Source: Symbiodinium natans
Lineage: Eukaryota > Sar > Dinophyceae > Suessiales > Symbiodiniaceae
Length of the DNA: 64,000 nt
Direction: 5' to 3'
Assembly (NCBI GenBank): GCA_905221605.1
Contig: CAJNDS010002317.1
Coordinates: 62,001 to 126,000 of the forward strand
Notes under the pieces: generated by a model
Databases searched by the model: none
Told to the model about the DNA's origin: nothing
The model's input: the letters and a program-made list of their open reading frames with translations, nothing else
Translations under genes and position numbers: made by a program
Shown: positions 56,277 through 64,000 of the stretch, in pieces
Numbering within the stretch: position 1 is the first letter of the stretch
Layout: every line of letters begins with the position of its first letter

Positions 56277-56614
56277 CTAAGAAGTATGAAGAGGCGCTCT
56301 TTTTAAGGTTTCTCTAGCTTAAGACATTAAGCGTGTACCTTTGCCAAGCTCGCTTGTACAAGCTACGGCCCCGCCACACTTGCCTGGCTTTCTGGCACAA
56401 GGCGTTCTGCCAAATTGATGTAGTGCGCTTCTGGCCGATGAGCTTGGTCGGCATTCCGAAAGCCTCAAGCATGTCTGGACTTGTCTCGGCGTGGCAACAT
56501 GGCTTCCTCAACTGTAGCCTTGAAGCCACGATGCAACAAAATGATTCCCCGCCTGCAGGCGCATTGGCCTGCTGCCTGAGGCCATGGGCAAGGCTTGGCA
56601 GAAGTTCTGTGGTG

Positions 56615-56708
56615 GGTACTTAAGCCCCTTAAGTGTCCTAACATGGTTCTAAGTACAGTCAAAAGTACAGTCATCAGTGGTTAATAAGCACCATGAACCT
56701 CCAAGTAG
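56615..56708. mobile_element. Inverted-repeat element family C, left-truncated
   Basis: Right end GGTTAATAAGCACCATGAAC and CTCCAAGTAG is intact. The left begins inside the family interior (GTACTTAAGCCCCTTAAGTG). Confidence 0.8.
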
Positions 56709-57084
56709 TTGAGGGGGCGGGCTCTTCAAGCCACGGCACCACTCTGGCATGGCAGGAAGCTGCGCAGGCATTGAAGCTGCAGGAGCAGGCATGGGTGTTG
56801 GCACGGGCGCAGGCATTGGTGCAGGCATCACCTGCGGCTTCGGAAGAATCGGCATCGGAATCTTCAGGATTGAGTTTGATCAGGTCCCTTTGGCATGATG
56901 TGGCGGGCAAGACAGCTTGGCACTGTTCTACACCCAAGTCCTTGAAGTCCTTCTGCGGGACGCATAGATGACAAAATTCACCTCGGTGGGTTGCTTGATG
57001 CTGATGCTGTTTGTGCCAGCTTTTACTCAAGGAGAGCAACAGTCGGCTGGAGGTTACTTTCAGCCTTCGCTTAATCGTGCACAC
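56709..57084 (-). CDS. Hypothetical exon with acidic and Cys-containing stretch
   Basis: A minus-strand block with GEFCHLCVPQKDFKDLGVEQ and DLIKLNPEDSDADSSEAAGD; further on either a Cys/Ala-rich frame or an alternative Pro/Met-rich frame (MPAPMPAPVPTPMPAPA) is open. It ends where the family C element begins. No family is recognised. Confidence 0.35.
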
Positions 57085-57245
57085 AACGAGAAAATCATAG
57101 TCAATGCCACAATCTTGTTACGAATCTTGTGAGTCCAGCCGCACCGGTCCACTCTTTTTCATTTCTAGTTCGTGCTTGCAGGGGGCCTGGACAGGGTGAT
57201 CTTCCCCCTCCCTGAGGCAAAGAGGGCCCAGATAGGTTTAGGGCC

Positions 57246-57307
57246 TCTTTTTGGCCACCGGCCTCGCGGACCTCTCGGACACACTGCAGGGAACAATCCG
57301 GGAAAAG
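57246..57307 (+). repeat. Diverged repeat D between telomere units
   Basis: GTTTAGGGCCTC, a T-run, then GGCCACCGGCCTCGCGGACC and ACACTGCAGGGAACAATCCG, alignable with 22507-22568. Telomere units follow at 57367-57385. Confidence 0.6.
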
Positions 57308-57558
57308 CTTTCAAGTCGCGCCACTAAACTCAGCAGAAAAACTCTTCTCGGCTTAAAGTTTAAGGCGTAGGGTTTAGGGTTTAGGGGCCTCAATCTCAGC
57401 AAAGTGGCAATCCTGGCCGTCTTTGCACCCAGACGCCGTCCACTGAAAGAGGCAAGGCCTGGCACGACTTCCAGAATGGAACCATCAGAATACATTCCTA
57501 ACTAAACGACAAAAACAGAGCATAATTATTTTACTTCGAACATCCCCACCTGAGGGAT

Positions 57559-57895
57559 GTGGATTGGGGTTGGGCATTTCAGGGAGTCTCTTGGGTTGGG
57601 CGCTCCACGGAGGTATTCTTAGGGAGACTCTGGGATTGGAGGAGTGTCTGGGTTGGGCAATTCAGAAAGTCTCTGGGTTGGGCACTCCAGGGAGATTCTG
57701 GTGGGGTTGGGCACTCCAGGGAGACTCTGGGGTTGGGCACTTCAAAGAGACGCTGTGGGGTTGGGCCTCTGGCTTGGGCACTCCCTGTCTCTGGAGTTGG
57801 GCACTCCAGTGGTTGGAGACTCTGAGGTTGGACACTCCAGAAGAGTCTCTGGAGTTGGGCACTGCAGGGAGTTTCTGGGGTTGGGCACTCCGAGT
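57559..57895 (+). repeat. Minisatellite, GGGTTGGGCACTCCAGGGAG units
   Basis: Eleven or more imperfect copies of a G-rich unit of 26-32 bp (GGGTTGGGCACTCCA, then GGGAGACTCTG). ORFs on both strands across it are repeat translations. Confidence 0.93.
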
Positions 57896-58971
57896 AGACC
57901 GGGAGAGGAGAAGTTCTTACGAGCGAGGAGAAGAGTTCCGGGCAAGGAGAAGAGTTGAGATTAAAACTAACAACCCCACACCGAAGGTGGGGAATCATGT
58001 TCATAATACTTGGGCTTTTCTTCATCATAAGAACCATCATTCTAATGTTCATGACAAAAAAAGCAATGATGACGGGCATGGTAAATGTCGGAAATTTGAT
58101 ATACAGGCTTTGAAACTATGTAGGCTGTGTAAATTCTCTCACACCGGATCCCTTCAGACCCCGTTCGATCCTGCAGAGCCCGCTGTTGTGTTGCTGAGAC
58201 CCTCGGGACCAGCGTTGCTGCAGCCTCAGTTGGCACAGCAACTCGGAAGACTGAAAGGGAGCTGACTTCTTTGCCCGACCTCTTAAGGCGGCGTGCGGCA
58301 TGCATTCTGATACAGAATAGAGAGTATAGAGAGTGCCTCAATCATACAAGTCAGCAACATGTAGATCTTAAGGTGTCAAGCTGGAGGCCAACGTGAGGAA
58401 GCCCACCATGCTTATCAGGCGTGTATTTCATGCTCAAAAAGCCTGCTTTCGCCTTCGCCTCTTGACGCGCGAACGGGGGTGGGAAGGTGGGGAATGAAGA
58501 CGTGAATAGAGAACAGACGAGAGGTGGAGGATTCTAACTTACACAACCCTGCATTTGACGTGTTCAGACGTGCAATGATGTGACGTGCTCCTGTCACATC
58601 TTGAAGCTGCGAGGCGCGTGCATAAGGATACATCTCAGATCCAAGAGGCTGCCTCTGTTCTGACTCTTCCTGCGCAGATGGGCTACTATGACCTGCACTT
58701 GGGGCAGGCGGAGCAGCAGGCACAGTCCTCGGAAACGTGCGACCCTGGTCTTAAGAATCAATATGAAGAAGAGCCACTTTCCTGCTGCAAACGCTCCGGA
58801 ATCTAAGCACCCTGCAGCGCATCTGTCGGGGATGGCGTTGTAGGAGGTGGCGGGGGGATTGTCTGAGCACTCTCTATCCACGGGGACGGTGGCTCCTCCG
58901 CCTGCTGCCAAGTCCATTCCTGCCTCCTTCGCGGCTCGAAGATTGAACACTTTTCTGTTGGAGCAGCACAG

Positions 58972-59044
58972 GGTTTAGGGTTTAGGGTTTAGGGTTTTGG
59001 GTTTAGGGTTAGGGTTTTGGGTTTAGGGTTTAGGGTTTAGGGTT
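58972..59044 (+). repeat. Interstitial telomere repeat (TTTAGGG on +)
   Basis: About ten units with GGGTTTTGGGTTT variants. The stop of the CCCH gene at 59044 abuts it. 57900-58970 has no confirmed gene. Confidence 0.95.
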
Positions 59045-59410
59045 CAGCAGAGAGGAATGCAAAACGATTCAGTCCTCTTCCCTCTCTGCGGCGGCTGGGC
59101 CTTGGCAGGGGGCTCCTTGACAAACTCCTTCCGGCGCTTTCTGCCCGATTCCTCAGCTTGCAATAGCAAGTGGGCCGCCATCTGAATGCATTCGGGCTGA
59201 GGTGGTCGTCTTGCATCGTCGCTCACCTTCTCTTGCCGAGGTGCTGGGGTGCACAAGTGGCAATGTGTACACTGGTAAGCATTCCGACACCCACCAGGCT
59301 TCCACAACCATGCGCAGGGACGGCAAACGCCACTCGCATGGTCTCGCGAGCCTGCAGCTCCATGCCCTGCAAATGCACCCCTGGTTGCTCGCTTTGGGTC
59401 GCCGGCCTAT
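59044..59410 (-). CDS. CCCH zinc-finger exon, 3' terminal
   Basis: After an acceptor-like TCGATAG/G near 59408 the frame reads HGAAGSRDHASGVCRPCAWL and WKPGGCRNAYQCTHCHLC, a complete C-x8-C-x5-C-x3-H finger. A basic Arg/Lys-rich C-part follows (SGRKRRKEFVKEPPAKAQP) with a stop at the telomere array. Upstream exon(s) were not identified. Like its relatives it is on the minus strand. Confidence 0.65.
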
Positions 59411-59999
59411 CGAAGGAAGCGAGAAGTCCTCGTCCTCCGCGAAATGTCTTCGGCCTGACATCGGACGAAAAGCAACATGGCTCGAATACACTACGTCACT
59501 ACGAGATCCCGAATGGCTTGTTGACAACATCACGCAGCCATCAATCCCCCCAGACATCTTGTCAGCCACGACGACATCTACTTCGCAGCAAAGGAGGGTT
59601 CCAACATGATCCACAAGTTGCATCGGTGAAGCGATCGCATAATTGTGTTTCAACATGGCGAAACTGAGCGCGAGACTGCTCTGCTCTTTAGAATATTGGT
59701 GATTCGAGCTGTAGGAACCTGCAGGCAACGGCGAGAGTCATGCTCAGCCAAGCGCTCATCATTTCAGAATCCAATGCACATTCCCAAGATTCTAGCTCCC
59801 TCTGGGCGACTGCCGGAAGTGTGGCAGATGTCATGGCGAGGATATGAACATGCGGTTGATGAAAGGGTTGATGCAAGTCGCACTTACGTACACTTCAGAT
59901 TTTCCCGTAGGACGTTAGATGAAGCCCATTTGGCAGCGAAAACCTCCAGGATCACCAACCATGATGGGACATGGGCATGTGCACCACAGATGCTTCAAC

Positions 60000-60038
60000 C
60001 CCAAACCCTAAGCCCTAAGCCCTAAACCCGAAACCCTC
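60000..60038 (-). repeat. Short interstitial telomere repeat (CCCTAAA on +)
   Basis: About five units with CCCTAAG variants. 59440-60600 otherwise has no supported gene; a CT run lies at 60572-60592. Confidence 0.9.
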
Positions 60039-60572
60039 GAATGACCAGGGTACGCTGTCCCCCAGTTGGACCCTCACCCATGCTTCAAATCTTGGAGCTT
60101 GAAAACCGAAGCTCGCGTTGCCTTGTGGCCAGTCGTACAGATCGTCATGAAATTGTGCGGAGGAAACCTTCAGCTGGTGACACTTGCAAGGAGTCTCGGC
60201 CGGTGAGCAAAGGGTCCTAGCTACCATGTGCCAAACACATCTCCAGCACCTCCCCGAAAGGGCGTTCTGCTTGAGCAAACATCAAGATCAGCTCTGAGCA
60301 TGACCTGCGATCAGATGCATAGCTTGCTGAATTCGTGAGCCTGGAAAGGCTCCTGGATCCCAATCCACAAGCCCTAAACCCTACGTGCGGCAACTGTGTC
60401 AGCAAGGGTAAGAAACCCTCTTTGGACAAAAAAGATCGCCTGGAGCCACGTGTCCTCAACCAGGCTCGGCTTCTAAACTCCCAGCTCTGGTCCCATTCGG
60501 CTTTCGACACACATCTCATGCTCCCCTAGAAGGGCTCCTGAACGCTCTTGATGTTCTAGCATCTTCTTGCGC

Positions 60573-60603
<31 letters not shown>

Positions 60604-60606
60604 ACT

Positions 60607-63125
60607 CTACTTACCCCGCGCCCCCTGCATTTTCTTCAGGCCTGCAGCCGCGCAGGTTACTCTGAAAATTGCTGCTGCAAACTCGTGGTGCAGGGGTGAC
60701 ACGAATCCATCTTGGAGTCCTGGCCACCTGCCATCACCAGAAGCCTTGCAGACTCTCCGCAGACAGCCCAACAGGCCCTCATTTTTTCGTTGCCGCCGCC
60801 CTTGCAGGGAACAAGCATGGGTCTCCACAGCGAAGAGCCACATGGAAGAGCTCAGCATCGGCACCTCTCAGCTTTCTTTGCTGCCAGCTCGTCGGCGGCC
60901 TTCTCATAGGCCGCCAGTTGGTCCTGTCACAAGCACTGGGCACTTAGCGTCACTAAGCCAGCACGGATGAGGACTTTGGAGCAAAAAGGCTTCCCCGCCT
61001 GCCAGGACTTGTCCTCCGAGCGCGCTCCTCTCTCGGAGCCTGTGCCGAAGTCCAGGGCCTCGCAGGAGTCCCCAAACTGCCCTCCTAACTCTCGATGCTG
61101 GTCGCGTGCTCCGCCCATTCGGCCCGCACACTGATGTCTTCTGATATGGGCTCGGCCCAGACCACCTCCCTCCCAGCTTTCCGAACTGACCGGTGGGCTG
61201 CTAGTTGGGCTGCTGACCGCACACGGGCGAAAAGAGGCTCATGAGGATCAGTAGCTGGTAGCGCGAGCGAGACTGAACTCGCATGGTATTTCCGTGCCAT
61301 CCGGCAGGAGAAGGGGCTTTGTGCATAGCTTCTTGCCAAAAATTGCATGGGCACATAAACTGCAGGCACACCTTGATTGCCCACATCACCGGCTCCGGCA
61401 AGTTCAGGTCCTCAGAGAGCGGGCTGAACTGAACTCTCCAAAATGCGGGCACCACCCCCATCATGCCCCATCATCACGGTCCTGCCCAGCTCCGCGCTGG
61501 ATCTTGCCCTCAACCAATGGCGTGTTGAAGCTCCACCTGCGCATTCATGCAGCAGATCTTGCGTCCCAATCCTCGCACATGCTGCCCCCCCTGCTGTCGA
61601 GAAGCCCATATAGCCCAGCCAGGGTCAGTAGGGAGAGCCAGAAGGTGGTTGACGCATCCTCCACCCGGACAAGATCGTCAAAGGAAAGCATGGCCAGGAC
61701 TTGAAAACAAATGCCAGGTCAGTCTGTGTCCTTAAAAAGAATCGGCCCGAATATGCAAACCTCGGTCCACACCCACATCCAATGGCCGTTGGCTGCTGCT
61801 TCTGGCAGATCTCAGGCCATCACGAATGGAAGCACCTTGCCGCGCATTCGCTGAGACATGAAGCTTCGTGACTACTTCAAGCCCTTGCTCGCAGAAGGGC
61901 CCGCGCAAGAAAGGACAGATCCAGCGCTCGTTTCTCCTGAAGCACGTTTCGGGGGCATACTTTTGTCAGCGAACGAGATCGGAGGATCAAAGGTGTCTAT
62001 GTATATGGCTTGTGGGTGCTCATGAACTTCTTGAGTCGGATGTTGCAAGGCCTCGTAGCCCATACCGTACGGACCGCCAGGCTTTCGCGCACGAAGGGCT
62101 GGCCTCATCCCGCCCACAGCAACTTGTTCTCAGCCAGCGTTTGTATATGGAACTCCCACCGGGCTGAGAGTGCTGCACTGTAAAGAGCCAGAGGCCCCAA
62201 ACGCCGAACAGTTTGAGCCTTCGAGGGTTTAGGGCTGCACAAGAGCGGCAACAGCGGAGAGGCCGAAACTGCTGAGAGCTTCCAGGAACAGCGTCACGAA
62301 CCGAGCCCGCCGCGCCAGCTTGGAGCCTTATTAGATGCCACTCTCACATGCATCCCACGCATACAGCTTGTAGTGACCAAGGGAAGCCTGAACAAAAGGT
62401 TGTAAAGCTTGGTATACAGTGCAGGGTTCGCTCAAAGCGCTGTCAAGCTTTCCTTTCTGGGAGGAAAAAAGCAGCCGGCCCTCCAAACAAGTGCAGCCAC
62501 AGGCTCAACAGGCACGTGCAGCACAGCCTATTCTGAAATCCTTTAACCGAAGCAGAGCAACCAAGTTTGTTGATGCCAGCCCAGGTCAGGTCGGGTATCT
62601 CAGCTGACAGAGAAGTCGGCAACTCGGATACACTCTTGACTTGCAGCCTTGCCTCAGGTATGGCTCCTCTGAGCTCGAAACCCATGGGAAGGCGTCGTAG
62701 CACATAAAGCCAAATGCAAAAATTGACCTCATGTTGCTCCATGACTGGGATGTCAAGCCGTCACGCCGCATGTCAAGCATCACTGATATCTAGGAGCTGC
62801 CATCTTCGGGTCGAGGCAGGACAGCTTGCACCAAGAACCTTGGAGCGAAGAACATCTGCCTCTTGGCATCCCGGTAAGAGTTCTGCCGAGCCCGGGGCTC
62901 CAATTTGAGATTGTCTGTCATGACCAGCTTCATCTCATTCACAATCTGCGTGAGTTCAGATGCGCGACTAACGAACTACCTCGAAGGATCCCGAAGGTCA
63001 ACACACCTGAAAGGTGCTCGCATGCTCATCTGCGCACAAAAGAACTTGCCACGTCAAGTCTGGTGATGTCCTTCATCTGCTTCTCTTCGATTTTGTCCTC
63101 GAGAGCATGGCAGCAAACATCCTCA
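60607..63125 (-). CDS. Hypothetical multi-exon membrane protein
   Basis: A series of coding blocks in one direction: about 63115-63045 (HALEDKIEEKQMKDITRLDV), 62945-62820 (QIVNEMKLVMTDNLKLEPRA, RDAKRQMFFAPRFLVQAVL), 62740-62575 (FCIWLYVLRRLPMGFELRGA), 62325-62235 (RARFVTLFLEALSSFGLSAV), 62160-62110 (WEFHIQTLAENKLLWA), 61690-61560 (TTFWLSLLTLAGLYGLLDSR), 61430-61340 (DLNLPEPVMWAIKVCLQF), 61195-60985 (GREVVWAEPISEDISVRAEW, QFGDSCEALDFGTGSERGA), 60910-60868 (YEKAADELAAKKAER) and 60720-60607 (FVSPLHHEFAAAIFRVTCAA). The hydrophobic segments suggest a polytopic membrane protein with helical cytoplasmic parts. No family is assigned; the joins are inferred and more than one gene is possible. Confidence 0.5.
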
Positions 63126-63246
63126 GAAAGCACGTTGGTTCGGCAGGCGACAACAGCAGCCGGTGATCAGTATGCACGCACCAAAATGCATATATGACGC
63201 AGTCACACGCAGACCTGCATAGACACATACATGCAGCGGCACAACA

Positions 63247-63700
63247 CACACACACACACACACCCACACCTACGCGCGCACACACACACACACACCCACA
63301 CCCACACCCACACCCACACCCACACACACATACAAACATACACGCATACACGCACATGCACATACATGAACACATACATGCATACATACACATATCCCAT
63401 CCATAGACACATAGACACATTAGACACATAGATGCATAGACACATAGACGCATAGACACATACACACAAACACACCACACACATGCACACTTGCACACTT
63501 GCACACATAACCACATCCAACTCACATAAACAAACGGACACACACACACAGAGACAGACAGACAGACAGACAGACAGGCAGGCAGGCAGGCAGGCACACG
63601 CACGCACCGACACGCAGACACACAGACACAGACATACAGACACGCAGACACGCAGACACACAAACGCGACAGGGAACACAGCCACAAACACACATGTGCG
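63247..63700 (+). repeat. (CA)n-derived compound microsatellite
   Basis: Runs of ACAC, CCCACA, ACATACA, AGACACAT, then ACAGACAG and GGCAGGCA blocks. Cys/Val-rich ORFs on the minus strand are repeat translations. From 63700 to the end only a short hydrophobic minus-strand block (IRIPFVLNVMYKLVLGRL) is noted. Confidence 0.97.
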
Positions 63701-64000
63701 CACTAACCTCCCGAGGACCAACTTGTACATCACATTTAAGACGAACGGTATTCTGATGGCAGCACTCACCGCCCAATTCAAAAAAAACACGAAAACAAAG
63801 TTCACACATCACCACTTTCGGTCCACCCGACCCACCCGCAGCCCGAATTGCGCGGAGCTCAAGGGCAACTGGAAAACTGCGTGCAATGACTTCTCTGAAG
63901 CATCTCGGTGAGGCCCAAAGCTCCTAAACTGGGAATCTTGGGAAGGCCTTGTCACCGCGGCCTAATCGGTTGCACGCGCACGTTGCAACTGCCCCCTTTG

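Noticed and set aside
57559-58265. Plus- and minus-strand ORFs of 166-233 codons
   Set aside because: Mostly minisatellite translation; open in several frames because the unit has no stops.
63073-63805. Long Cys/Val-rich minus-strand ORFs
   Set aside because: Translations of CA-derived microsatellite in several frames at once.

Overview
This window is nuclear genomic DNA of a dinoflagellate, most likely from the Symbiodiniaceae/Suessiales lineage (an inference from gene style, not from a search). The grounds are many very short exons with introns that often start with GC or GA and end in AG followed by G; Arabidopsis-type telomere repeat (TTTAGGG/CCCTAAA) scattered as about 25 internal blocks; many small inverted-repeat elements; GC-rich exons set in simple-sequence and AT-rich DNA; and a family of CCCH zinc-finger exons built around the signature CAWFWKPQGC. 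Exon structures were assembled by eye from conserved protein motifs and reading frames, so unconfirmed splice sites are approximate. No rRNA, tRNA, CRISPR, operon, bacterial promoter or Shine-Dalgarno feature was seen.

Every gene recognised with confidence lies on the minus strand. From high to low coordinates within each block: a DNA polymerase lambda gene (POLL, 3333-777) with BRCT, 8-kDa and catalytic domains; a hypothetical helical protein (4916-4308); a zinc-ribbon exon (about 6011-5878); two hypothetical gene fragments (8405-7702, 9240-8755); exons of one or more coiled-coil proteins (21165-15813); the proteasome lid deubiquitinase RPN11/PSMD14 (27380-25466, 12 exons, apparently lacking its last exon); the body and 3' part of an ABCG-type transporter (31501-27913); the axonemal outer-arm dynein intermediate chain DNAI1 (37359-31969); the 5' exons of an ABCG transporter (38785-38440); six CCCH zinc-finger loci (42400-41950, 43806-42413, 48540-48196, 52116-50710, 54113-53805, 59410-59044); a Pro/Gln-rich gene whose exons are separated by telomere repeat (56015-55380); and a multi-exon membrane protein (63125-60607).

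Between and inside these genes sit at least five families of short inverted-repeat elements (called A, B, C, E and G here), a telomere-associated repeat with a T-run (D), a G-run repeat (F), microsatellites (CT, TA, CA, TTC, degenerate ATA) and the telomere-repeat blocks.

The main theme is how introns and repeats relate. Several introns consist wholly or mostly of telomere repeat; one RPN11 intron and one in a coiled-coil gene are largely inverted-repeat elements; two POLL introns are copies of each other (introner-like); and an RPN11 intron is flanked by 13-bp direct repeats. A second theme is that the two parts of what looks like a single ABCG gene flank the whole DNAI1 gene on the same strand.
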